A stretch of DNA of 8,289 bases from Deltaproteobacteria bacterium UBA5754. GTDB taxonomy: Bacteria; Desulfobacterota; Dissulfuribacteria; Dissulfuribacterales; UBA5754. Shown here one piece after another: positions 1 to 6,550 of the stretch. Position numbers and translations under genes: made by a program. The DNA is taken from assembly GCA_002419025.1 (NCBI GenBank), contig DIFG01000061.1, forward strand, positions 1 to 8,289, given 5' to 3'. Below the pieces are notes generated by a model. The model did no database searches. It was not told where the DNA came from and saw only the letters and a list, made by a program, of their open reading frames with translations. The stretch's first letter is position 1. Each line of letters begins with the position of its first letter.

Positions 1-21
1 CACACAAAATGACGAAGAACC
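1..21. mobile_element. Terminal repeat of an insertion sequence (probable), element body off-window to the left
   Basis: These 21 bases are the exact reverse complement of 8039-8059. Identity is limited on the left by the window edge and stops exactly at base 21 on the right, where the outer terminus on the opposite strand reads 5'-GGTTCTTCGTC. A sharp boundary at a GG terminus is what an IS end looks like. The 8 bases outside it (22-29, tttttttc) are T-rich. From memory, ISL3-family ends often begin GGxTCTTC and make 8-bp AT-rich target duplications; the family assignment is inference. The element body would lie before position 1. Confidence 0.55.
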
Positions 22-584
22 TTTTTTTCTTGATCCTTGCGCTCCTGGGATGCATTCTCTATCTCACGACAACGGAACAGGGCCTTCGCATCCTTTTCCA
101 TGCCGCATCCAGGCTCGTCCCAGGAAAACTCGCAGTCGAATCCCTCCAGGGGCGGCTGATCGGCCCGCTTAACGCGACCTCTCTCACCTATCGGGACGAA
201 CGGATCTCCGTGACCCTTAAGACCCTCTCTCTCGACTGGACCGCGTCCGCTCTTCTTGACGGAAGGCTCCTAATGACCCGCCTTTCGGCCGACGGGATCC
301 ATATCTTTCTACAGGGAAACGAAAAGGAAAGGCCTCAACACACCGTTGATGCCTCACCAATTCCTCTTCCCGGAATCATCCAGATTGACGATGGATTCCT
401 GACTGACATCTCGATCCGGCACGGAGGGGAACCGGGGTTTTCCATCCAGCGGATCCGCCTGAGCGGTGCTGTCGAAGGACCTGAGATCCGCATGGAAAGG
501 ATCGAGACGGAGTTCGGAGGGATCCTCCTTTCAGGTGACGGCAAGATCGGCCTCGCCAAGACCGGCCCTCCCGTGCCCATCTGA
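9..584 (+). CDS. tamB: TamB N-terminal fragment (frameshifted; 5' end possibly truncated by an IS)
   Basis: N-terminal part of TamB, the inner-membrane-anchored periplasm-spanning protein that works with the Omp85 protein TamA in outer-membrane biogenesis and, in later work, phospholipid transport. Seen: a hydrophobic stretch at residues 5-19 followed by TTTEQGLRIL, then the family-like pattern LVPGKLAVESLQGRLIGPL (about 37-55) and short beta-repeat segments (SLTYRDERISVTLKTLSLDW). The frame ends at a TGA (582-584) right after GPPVPI. In the +2 frame the protein resumes as HLRFAWSAPGIPQVEG, so this is not a natural C-terminus. The hydrophobic segment is short for a membrane anchor, and the codons for MTKN lie in a repeat shared with 8039-8059, so the native start was probably upstream. 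No ribosome binding site is visible because the window begins 8 bases before the ATG. Any TamA gene would be off-window. Confidence 0.8.
   Translation: MTKNLFFLILALLGCILYLTTTEQGLRILFHAASRLVPGKLAVESLQGRLIGPLNATSLTYRDERISVTLKTLSLDWTASALLDGRLLMTRLSADGIHIFLQGNEKERPQHTVDASPIPLPGIIQIDDGFLTDISIRHGGEPGFSIQRIRLSGAVEGPEIRMERIETEFGGILLSGDGKIGLAKTGPPVPI
560..584 (+). other. Frameshift site joining the two tamB reading frames
   Basis: Frame 0 codes plausible TamB sequence up to the CCC codon at 576-578 (Pro190) and stops at 582-584. The frame of the downstream piece is open from 539 and codes HLRFAWSAPG starting at 578. Adding one C to the run at 576-578 would give an uninterrupted protein of about 1124 residues. 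This fits a one-base loss in a C run, either a genuine mutation or a sequencing/assembly error. I see no slippery heptamer arguing for programmed frameshifting. Confidence 0.85.
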
Positions 585-616
585 GATTCGCGTGGTCGGC
601 TCCCGGCATTCCCCAG

Positions 617-3382
617 GTGGAGGGAACCGCCCAGATATCGGGCACCCCCGGGCTACTTGAGATCGCCCTTTCCATCGCACCTCCCTACAACATAAAGGCA
701 GACGGCTCCCTCCGCGACCTCCTTACCTCTCCCACATGGGACCTTTCAGCCCACACCCCGATCCTTTCCCCCGCCCTTTTCGCGAAAGGCATTGAAAATA
801 TCCCTGCGCTTAGGGATATAAACATCGTGGCATCAGGAGGCGCTGAGGAGGCAACCATCGAATCTCTCGCATTATCCTCTCCGGGCGGCAGGATTCGCGC
901 CTCTGGCTCCGTGTCCTGGTCACCCACGCCTTTTTGGGAGGGGCGGATCACGGCAGATGATCTGGATCCCGGAGCGTTTTTCCCCGAATGGAAAGGACAC
1001 CTCACCCTTGATGCCAGATTCGCGGGCAGGATTAAAGACGGAAAGCCGGAGATCGAAGTGGACATCGATCATACGATGGGGGTCCTCCACTCACGCCCAA
1101 TCGAGATCAAAGGAGGCGTGACATGGAAGAACGACCGGGCCGGGATCAGGGACATGGAGATCCGGTCCGGCACATCCCGGCTCTTCGCCTCAGGATGGAT
1201 CGGTACCCCATGGGACCTGAACTGGGAGCTGGATGCGCGGGACCTATCCGATCTCCTGCCGGATGCATCAGGGCGCGTGAAATCGAGGGGGAGGATCTCT
1301 GGAGCCGCATCCTCCTTCGCCATCACGGGAGATCTCCTGGCGCGAAAGGCATCCCATGCGTGGATCCGGGCGGACAGGATCGATCTTGCGGTTGATGTCT
1401 CCTTGTCCGAAGAAAAGACATCCTGCATCTCTTTAAATGGTCGCGGAATAGTCCTCGCAGGAAGGCTGATCCCATACGTATCCGTGGATGTACTCGGCAC
1501 CACCCTCTCCCACCATGGCCGCGTGCAGGTCACCACACCCGAGGACAAGGTCACGATCGATGTTTTGGGCCGATACGCGGACGGCTCATGGGAAGGCACG
1601 GCACAGGACCTTGACGTCTCTTCCCGCATGTTCGGAGATTGGGACATGGAAAGGCCCGCACGGCTCCGGGCCTCCGGCGAAAAGGCCGAGGTCTCCGGTC
1701 TTGTCATGGGCCGGCCCCCGGCCCGCGTTGCGCTCAATGGCTCATATCTTTTTCCGGACGGCGCTTGGTCGGTTGCATCAACACTAACGGCCTTTCCCAT
1801 AGGTCGTCTCGACACCCCGTTCCAGAACGTCCTAACCCTCGCTGGCACAGTGGATGCCCGAATACAGGCCGATGGGGTCAGGAAAAAGGTCCTCCACGGA
1901 ATGATGGAGGCCACAGCCTCTGGCGGCAGCATCACTTTGCCCGGTGCGGACGGCATTGGTACAGTCGTCCCAATGGGGGCCGCCCGCCTCACCGCATCGC
2001 TCGACAGAAGCAAACTCACCGGGGAGATCCTCGTTGACCTTGAAAGGGACGACTCCATCACGGGAAAGGTGAAGATGACCCATGTGGATATGGCGGCCGG
2101 ACCTGGCGCATGGGACATCGAATCAGGGTCATTTAAGGCGCGGTTTTCCGACCTCGGCCGCCTCGGAGCCCTGCCCCATGTCGAGAGCCTTGCAGGACGG
2201 ATCCTCGCTGATGTCAATTTTTCCGGTCCGGTACTGTCTCCCCGTATACAGGGAACCCTACGCCTTGAGGGCGGCACGTGCATCCTTCCTGAGCTTGGCA
2301 TCCGTGTCCGGGAGATCTCGTGCATCATCGATGGGGCGCCCGGCGAGGACCTCACCATCTCGGCTGACGCCTCCTCCGGCACCGGGGCCATCCACATCGA
2401 GGGCACGATCCGTCCTGTGGGATCCGGGTCCCCGTCCGCCGCTCTCCATGTCACGGGCACGAATTTCGAGGGCATGCGGACCCCTGAGATCCTCACCATT
2501 TTGAGTCCGGACGTCTCCATAACCGTTCTTCCGGACAAAACGGTCGGAGCGAACGGAGAGATCGCGATCCCCAAGGCCTTCTTCAAACCGGCAAAAGGCA
2601 ACCGTGAAGGGATACGGCCGAGCCCTGACGTCATCATCGTCGGGACCGGAGGAAAAAGGCCGTCTCAGTGGAATTATTCGGCCCGGATCAGGCTTGCCCT
2701 GGGGGAAGAGGTCTCTTTCGAGGGCTATGGACTCTCGAGCAGGATCACAGGAGGTCTTCTCGTGACCGCCAAATCTGGGAAATCCCCTCTCGGAAACGGT
2801 GAACTCCGTCTCGAAGAGGCGACCTACTCGATCTACGGACAAAAATTCCCCCTGGAGTCAGGGAGACTCATCTATGCGGGAGGACCGCTCGATGAGCCTG
2901 GTCTCGACATCAGAATCGCGAAAAAGACGCAAGATAACGTTACCGCAGGACTTCGCGTCACCGGCACGGTATCCGCCCCGCGCATGACCCTCTTTTCCGA
3001 TCCCGCCCTCTCCCAGGACGAGATCCTCTCCTATCTCGTGCTCGGCAAACCCCTCAGGCAGGCCACTGGAGAGGATGGAAAACTCTTGAAAAACGCCCTG
3101 GATTCACTCGCGATCGCAGGCGGAGAACGCCTCTCGCAGAGGATCGGCAGGCTGTTCGGAATCGAGGATGTAGAGATCCAATCCGGCGAAGAAGGCCTGG
3201 AGCACGCGCTTGTCACCGTGGGGACATATCTTTCCCCCCGGCTATATGCGAGCTATGGACGAGGGATCGTGGACGAACTGGACGTCTTTCGAATCCGTTA
3301 CGAGATCACACCCCGTCTTTTCATAGAGACCGTCTCCGGGGCCGAGAGCGGCGGAGACATCACCTACAGGATCGAGCGTTGA
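617..3382 (+). CDS. tamB: TamB translocation/assembly module protein, C-terminal part
   Basis: Bulk of TamB: about 550 residues of repetitive beta-strand segments (beta-taco groove) followed by the conserved C-terminal TamB/DUF490 domain, roughly residues 590-921 of this fragment. Diagnostic C-terminal motifs are YSIYGQKFPLESGRLIYAGG, GLRVTGTVSAPRMTLFSDPA, LSQDEILSYLVLGKPL (FSDP at 793-796), RIGRLFGIEDVEIQSG and a final beta-rich segment ending DITYRIER, matching the order remembered for E. coli TamB. The GTG at 617 is only the first start-like codon after the frameshift: no Shine-Dalgarno precedes it, the frame is open back to 539, and TamB-like sequence continues upstream. It should therefore be read with 9-584 as one gene of about 1124 codons (E. 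coli TamB is about 1259). Composition is GC-rich (one counted line, 1141-1200, has 38/60 G+C). Whether the broken gene is functional is unknown. Confidence 0.93.
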   Translation: MEGTAQISGTPGLLEIALSIAPPYNIKADGSLRDLLTSPTWDLSAHTPILSPALFAKGIENIPALRDINIVASGGAEEATIESLALSSPGGRIRASGSVSWSPTPFWEGRITADDLDPGAFFPEWKGHLTLDARFAGRIKDGKPEIEVDIDHTMGVLHSRPIEIKGGVTWKNDRAGIRDMEIRSGTSRLFASGWIGTPWDLNWELDARDLSDLLPDASGRVKSRGRISGAASSFAITGDLLARKASHAWIRADRIDLAVDVSLSEEKTSCISLNGRGIVLAGRLIPYVSVDVLGTTLSHHGRVQVTTPEDKVTIDVLGRYADGSWEGTAQDLDVSSRMFGDWDMERPARLRASGEKAEVSGLVMGRPPARVALNGSYLFPDGAWSVASTLTAFPIGRLDTPFQNVLTLAGTVDARIQADGVRKKVLHGMMEATASGGSITLPGADGIGTVVPMGAARLTASLDRSKLTGEILVDLERDDSITGKVKMTHVDMAAGPGAWDIESGSFKARFSDLGRLGALPHVESLAGRILADVNFSGPVLSPRIQGTLRLEGGTCILPELGIRVREISCIIDGAPGEDLTISADASSGTGAIHIEGTIRPVGSGSPSAALHVTGTNFEGMRTPEILTILSPDVSITVLPDKTVGANGEIAIPKAFFKPAKGNREGIRPSPDVIIVGTGGKRPSQWNYSARIRLALGEEVSFEGYGLSSRITGGLLVTAKSGKSPLGNGELRLEEATYSIYGQKFPLESGRLIYAGGPLDEPGLDIRIAKKTQDNVTAGLRVTGTVSAPRMTLFSDPALSQDEILSYLVLGKPLRQATGEDGKLLKNALDSLAIAGGERLSQRIGRLFGIEDVEIQSGEEGLEHALVTVGTYLSPRLYASYGRGIVDELDVFRIRYEITPRLFIETVSGAESGGDITYRIER

Positions 3383-3527
3383 TGAACTCATAAAAAGCCC
3401 CAGACTCGCCATGCCGGACTTGATCCTGCTTCCGGATCATATTGAAACGCTATAGGGATTGGTACAGCCGCATTGGTTTGTCCAGAGTCTGCCGGATCCC
3501 GCGGCTGCAAGGAGGGCAGATGGATTG
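3383..3527. other. Convergent intergenic gap with weak hairpins and a decayed dispersed-repeat motif
   Basis: This 145-bp gap separates the tamB stop from the stop of the minus-strand SDR. It holds no gene. A short hairpin, TGATCC (3421-3426) with GGATCA (3434-3439), sits in GCCATGCCGGACTTGATCC, which resembles a common dispersed repeat (ATGCCGGACTTGATCCGGCAT type) with a damaged right arm. A second possible stem, TCTGCC (3488-3493) with GGCAGA (3515-3520), lies just after the SDR stop on the minus strand, but no T-run follows. Neither is a convincing rho-independent terminator. Confidence 0.35.
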
Positions 3528-4439
3528 TCACGAGTTGGCGCGCACGCGCAGACGGTTTACCAGCAAATCGTCTCGCAGAATTTCATCTTTCAGTGCAATT
3601 AATTCTTCGACATCCCAGTTGGCGCTGAGAAAGCGTCCCGTGGCCCAGTCTGCCCGGCCGGAGGCCAGCCAGACGATAAATCCGGCCGGCAGTTCGGGGG
3701 TGTCTGTGAGGTAGGAGTAGTAGTCCTCTGGCATGTTTCGTGCGAGCTCAGTATCTACGCCGCCAGGATGAATAGCAAAGCATTTGATGCCGTCTTGGCC
3801 ATGATCCACGTTGACGAATTCACAGAGGCGGTTGATCGCATGTTTGGATGCCTGATAGTCGGATGCCGTCGGGAACAGCAGCTGGGCGCCAATCGACGTG
3901 ATCAAAATTAGATGGCCGCCGCTTGATCCTTTTTCAGCCCACCTTTTCGCTGATTCAATGAGATAGGGCATAGAGAAGCGAATGACGTGATAAACACCTT
4001 TTATGTGTACTTCCCAGGTGTACCACCAGCTTTTGGGGTCAGATTCACCAATCTTTGCCCACTTATCAAGGTAGCCGGCGTTTGCATCAGCTACGTCAAT
4101 ACCACCGAATTTTTTTACGCAGTCCAAGACGGCGGCTTCGACCTGTGCCGTGTTTGTGACGTCACACGTTGAGCAGGCGCATTGTGTGTCCGGGTTCGTC
4201 TGTCGGATCAGGTCTTGTGTTTCTTTGAGTGCCTGTTCTGAGCGGGCGGTTATATAGACCGCCTTGGCGCCTGCCTTGGCGAAGGCAATAGCAGTAGCCT
4301 GACCGATTCCGCGCGATCCGCCGGTGATAAAAATGACCTTGCCCGATGCGCTGTTTTTCAACGTCGTAACTGGGTCGATCGCATCATATAAGGTATGATG
4401 TTTTGTCACAGAAAGATCTTGATTATCAATTGATGCCAT
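3528..4439 (-). CDS. Short-chain dehydrogenase/reductase with fungal-like architecture
   Basis: NAD(P)-dependent oxidoreductase of the SDR superfamily, presumed cytoplasmic, substrate unknown. Start chosen at 4439 (303 aa) because AGGAGG lies 7 nt upstream; an in-frame ATG at 4469 would add ten residues but has no ribosome binding site. Seen: cofactor motif TGGSRGIG at 39-46, CDV with Asp93, NAGYL from Asn120, catalytic Ser182 (ITSIG), Tyr195 and Lys199 (YQASK), and HPGGVDT around 224-230. Unusual for a classical SDR are about 33 residues before the Rossmann fold containing TKHHTLYDAIDP, and a long tail with TDTPELPAGFIVWLAS and GRFLSANWDVEEL. These flanking signatures resemble uncharacterised fungal SDRs known to me. 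It is last in a run of minus-strand genes, 117 nt after the FabG-like SDR. SDR assignment is firm; fungal affinity is inference from memory. Confidence 0.92.
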   Translation of the reverse strand: MASIDNQDLSVTKHHTLYDAIDPVTTLKNSASGKVIFITGGSRGIGQATAIAFAKAGAKAVYITARSEQALKETQDLIRQTNPDTQCACSTCDVTNTAQVEAAVLDCVKKFGGIDVADANAGYLDKWAKIGESDPKSWWYTWEVHIKGVYHVIRFSMPYLIESAKRWAEKGSSGGHLILITSIGAQLLFPTASDYQASKHAINRLCEFVNVDHGQDGIKCFAIHPGGVDTELARNMPEDYYSYLTDTPELPAGFIVWLASGRADWATGRFLSANWDVEELIALKDEILRDDLLVNRLRVRANS

Positions 4440-4446
4440 AGAATCT

Positions 4447-4452
4447 CCTCCT
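4447..4452 (-). promoter_or_regulatory. Strong Shine-Dalgarno that fixes the SDR start at 4439
   Basis: The minus strand reads AAAGGAGGAGATTCTATGGC. AGGAGG is 7 nt from the ATG whose first base is 4439. The upstream in-frame ATG at 4469 would place this motif inside the coding region and lacks its own site. Confidence 0.85.
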
Positions 4453-4494
4453 TTAAACTTGCTAATCATTCAATGCTTTTATGTATCCACGGAG

Positions 4495-4520
4495 CCGCAG
4501 TGGGACGTCCCTGCGGTTTT
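4495..4520 (+). terminator. GC-rich hairpin followed by TTTT in the intergenic gap (plus-strand orientation)
   Basis: CCGCAG (4495-4500) pairs with CTGCGG (4511-4516), enclosing the perfect 10-bp palindrome GGGACGTCCC (4502-4511, overlapping the right arm). TTTT follows at 4517-4520, so it has the form of a rho-independent terminator only when read on the plus strand. Both neighbouring genes are on the minus strand, where no T-run follows the hairpin. It could block antisense transcription, act as an RNA processing or stability element between the two SDR genes, or be incidental. Confidence 0.35.
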
Positions 4521-4556
4521 GTCCCGGTTAATGAAACGCCCCACTTCGTTTATCAG

Positions 4557-5336
4557 TTAATGTAAACTCAGGCCTCCCGATACGCTGATGTTCTGTCCTG
4601 TCACAAAAGCCGCGTCATCCGAGGCGAGCCATGCCGCGGTGCCTACCAGGTCATCTGGGTATTCGAGCCTCGGTATTGCGGAGTTATTAGCAATTTCCTT
4701 GCTAATCTCTTTGAAATCATGTTCCTGAACCGTTTCAGTTTGTATAAGCCCCGGAGAGATTGCGTTTACAGTAATTCCGTAACGCCCCGCTTCAAACGCC
4801 AGCCCCCTGGTAAGGCCGACAACCGCCGCCTTGGAGGTGATGTACTGAATACCATTACCACGTCCCATGAAAACAATTTCTGAGGATATGTTGATGATGC
4901 GGCCCCAATTTTGGGCTCGCATGTCGGAAAAGACCTCCCTGGCACACAACCACATCCCTTTTACGTTTACCGCCATGACACGATCCCAGTCCGCCTCGTC
5001 CAATTCGTAAAAAGGCTTTGTTGCCCGCTCATAACCGATATGTCTGAGCATTATGGCAGCATTGTTTACCAGGATATCGACTTTTCCGAAGTGCCGGCGG
5101 GCCTTTTCCACCATCGCCTTGACCTGCCCGGAATCGGAAACATCACAGACTATGGGCAATACCTCGCGGTCTTCGGTAGCTATCTCTTCTGCGGCCTTTT
5201 TGAGTACCTCCTCGGTGGTTCCGCAAATTGCAATATCGGCCTTTTCGGAGTAAAGCCGTCTGGCTATGGCCTTGCCGATCCCCCTTCCGCCGCCGGTAAT
5301 GAGTGCTACATGTCCTTCCAAACGCTCGCATCGCAT
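4557..5336 (-). CDS. SDR family oxidoreductase, classical FabG-like
   Basis: Cytoplasmic NAD(P)H-dependent alcohol/ketone oxidoreductase of the classical SDR type; 259 aa is a normal length. Seen in order: TGGGRGIG at 14-21 binding the dinucleotide, CDVSD with Asp65, NNAA at 91-94, structural Asn124 (AVNVKG), catalytic Ser152 (INISS), Tyr165 and Lys169 (YITSK), ISPGLIQT near 194-200, and the C-terminal VTGQNISVSGG typical of FabG and glucose-dehydrogenase-like members. The second beta strand ends ICGTTEE without the acidic residue usual in NAD-specific members, which together with Arg18 hints at NADP; this is tentative. The start is supported by AGGAGG at 5345-5350 on the minus strand, 8 nt upstream. 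The gene begins 30 nt after the stop of the hydroxyacid dehydrogenase, so the two are probably cotranscribed. The substrate cannot be inferred; a fatty-acid FabG role is not implied. Confidence 0.95.
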   Translation of the reverse strand: MRCERLEGHVALITGGGRGIGKAIARRLYSEKADIAICGTTEEVLKKAAEEIATEDREVLPIVCDVSDSGQVKAMVEKARRHFGKVDILVNNAAIMLRHIGYERATKPFYELDEADWDRVMAVNVKGMWLCAREVFSDMRAQNWGRIINISSEIVFMGRGNGIQYITSKAAVVGLTRGLAFEAGRYGITVNAISPGLIQTETVQEHDFKEISKEIANNSAIPRLEYPDDLVGTAAWLASDDAAFVTGQNISVSGGLSLH

Positions 5337-5344
5337 ACGCCATT

Positions 5345-5350
5345 CCTCCT
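5345..5350 (-). promoter_or_regulatory. Shine-Dalgarno of the FabG-like SDR
   Basis: AGGAGG on the minus strand, 8 nt before the ATG at 5336. A nearer out-of-frame ATG (5341-5343) lies between the site and the true start and opens only a short shadow frame. Confidence 0.75.
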
Positions 5351-5366
5351 CTCATCAACTAAAACG

Positions 5367-6356
5367 TTATCTATATTGCTCGCGGGACACCATCCCGCGA
5401 ATCGGATTCTCCTGGATGAAATCACGAATATTTATCGCCGCCAGCTCGACGGCCCTTCTGATCACGCCCGGAACCATCGCCGAATTGTGAGGCGAGCCAA
5501 TGAAATTGGGAAGCTCGCAAAAAGGGTGATCCATCTTAAATGTGCCCGCGCCGAAAGGTTCGACCCACCAGACGTCGATGCCCGCCTTGAAATGAGGGTT
5601 ATTCACAAGGTGTTCGAAAAGAGCGGTCTCATCTATAAGGGCAGCTCGCGCTACGTTTACCAAAACAGCGTCCGGTTTCATCAACTCAAGCTCGCGACGA
5701 CCTATGAGGTTGTGAGTTCGATTATTTAATGCGATAGAAAGGACGACAATGTCGGATTCCTTTAAAACGTGATCGAGATCCTTCAGCGTTCCGATAAAGT
5801 CAACAGCTTCCTGTGTCCTGCCGCTTGAGTTAATAGCGTATATTCTACATCCCAAACATCGAAAGAGCTTTGCCACCGCTTTGCCTATGCCGCCGAAACC
5901 GATAATGCCGAGCGTTGAACCGGACACCTTTTTATTTATTTCAAACTGGTTGAATTCGCCGCGTGCCAGCTTGTCGTGATTTTTCAGCAGTTGCTTTGCC
6001 AGGGCAAGCACCATGGCCAATACATGCTCAGCCATCGGTTCGGCGTAGGCGCCGACATTGCTTGCGATCCTCACTCCTTTGGGGATATCGTCGAAGGGAA
6101 CGTGATCAGCACCGGCCGAAAGAAGCTGCATGAAGCGCAACCGCGTAAGCAGCGGGTATTCATCCTTTGATAGTTCTTTTGGAGGGTTCCAGGAAAAAAG
6201 CACATCTGCTGCTTGCAGCGCTTTCTTTCTGTCTTCTTCGTTCAGATCACTCAGGAAAGAAAAGGATGTTCCTTCCGGAATAGTTTTAACCAACAACTCT
6301 TTTTCTTCAATGTCAAAAGTTACTACAATGTGGTAACGTTCCATTTTGGAATTCAT
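5367..6356 (-). CDS. D-2-hydroxyacid dehydrogenase (NAD(P)-binding)
   Basis: Reversible oxidation of a D-2-hydroxyacid to a 2-oxoacid, or reduction of a 2-oxoacid, in the cytoplasm. With the start at 6356 the protein is 329 aa, normal for the family. That ATG is preferred because GGAAGG lies 7 nt upstream; ATGs at 6398 and 6380 lack a site. Seen: substrate-domain signature LLSAGADHVPFDDIP and GVRIASNVGAYAEPMAEHVLA, Rossmann motif GFGGIG at 153-158, and the complete catalytic set Arg237 (NVARAALID), Glu266 (DVWWVEP) and His290 (GSPHNSA). The second beta strand ends YAINSSGRT, with Asn in place of the NAD-selecting Asp and an Arg (residue 180) nearby, as in NADP-preferring glyoxylate/hydroxypyruvate reductases; cofactor preference is inference. 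It leads the oxidoreductase block and has lower GC than tamB (27/60 in the counted line 5761-5820). The exact substrate is unknown. Confidence 0.94.
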   Translation of the reverse strand: MNSKMERYHIVVTFDIEEKELLVKTIPEGTSFSFLSDLNEEDRKKALQAADVLFSWNPPKELSKDEYPLLTRLRFMQLLSAGADHVPFDDIPKGVRIASNVGAYAEPMAEHVLAMVLALAKQLLKNHDKLARGEFNQFEINKKVSGSTLGIIGFGGIGKAVAKLFRCLGCRIYAINSSGRTQEAVDFIGTLKDLDHVLKESDIVVLSIALNNRTHNLIGRRELELMKPDAVLVNVARAALIDETALFEHLVNNPHFKAGIDVWWVEPFGAGTFKMDHPFCELPNFIGSPHNSAMVPGVIRRAVELAAINIRDFIQENPIRGMVSREQYR

Positions 6357-6363
6357 GGATTTT

Positions 6364-6369
6364 CCTTCC
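6364..6369 (-). promoter_or_regulatory. Shine-Dalgarno supporting the dehydrogenase start at 6356
   Basis: GGAAGG on the minus strand is 7 nt from the ATG at 6356. The longer in-frame starts at 6380 and 6398 have no comparable site, so the ten to fourteen extra residues they would add are probably not translated. Confidence 0.65.
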
Positions 6370-6550
6370 CTTTTTGTCATAAATTCCCGAAGGTTCATGT
6401 AAAGGATTGAAAACCGGACATTGAAGGATTTCTTTTTCGCAAACCAGAGAGGGATTATCTCGGGCTCCTAAAAGCTTTGAATATTCCTCCGGCACCACGT
6501 CTATCAAAAGACTCATGGTATTGAAAACCTGAATGATCCTTCAAAACCCG

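Noticed and set aside
1069..2637. 522-codon open frame antisense to tamB
   Set aside because: The plus strand has clear TamB sequence throughout. The antisense frame is open because of GC-rich codon bias and gives a Pro/Arg/Ser-rich peptide with no recognisable motifs.
4911..5729. 272-codon plus-strand frame across the FabG-like SDR and the dehydrogenase
   Set aside because: It is antisense to two genes with intact catalytic motifs, spans their junction, and has no recognisable domain.
6478..6507. Possible minus-strand promoter (TTGATA, 18 nt, TATTCA) before the dehydrogenase
   Set aside because: The -35 is fair but the -10 matches only three of six positions, which is too weak to list.
6313..6516. 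67-codon minus-strand frame (MSLLIDVVPEEYSKLLG...) in the gap upstream of the dehydrogenase
   Set aside because: Its composition is not absurd, but it has no clear ribosome binding site, overlaps the dehydrogenase start in another frame, and resembles nothing I know. It could be a tiny gene or a remnant; conservation in relatives would decide.
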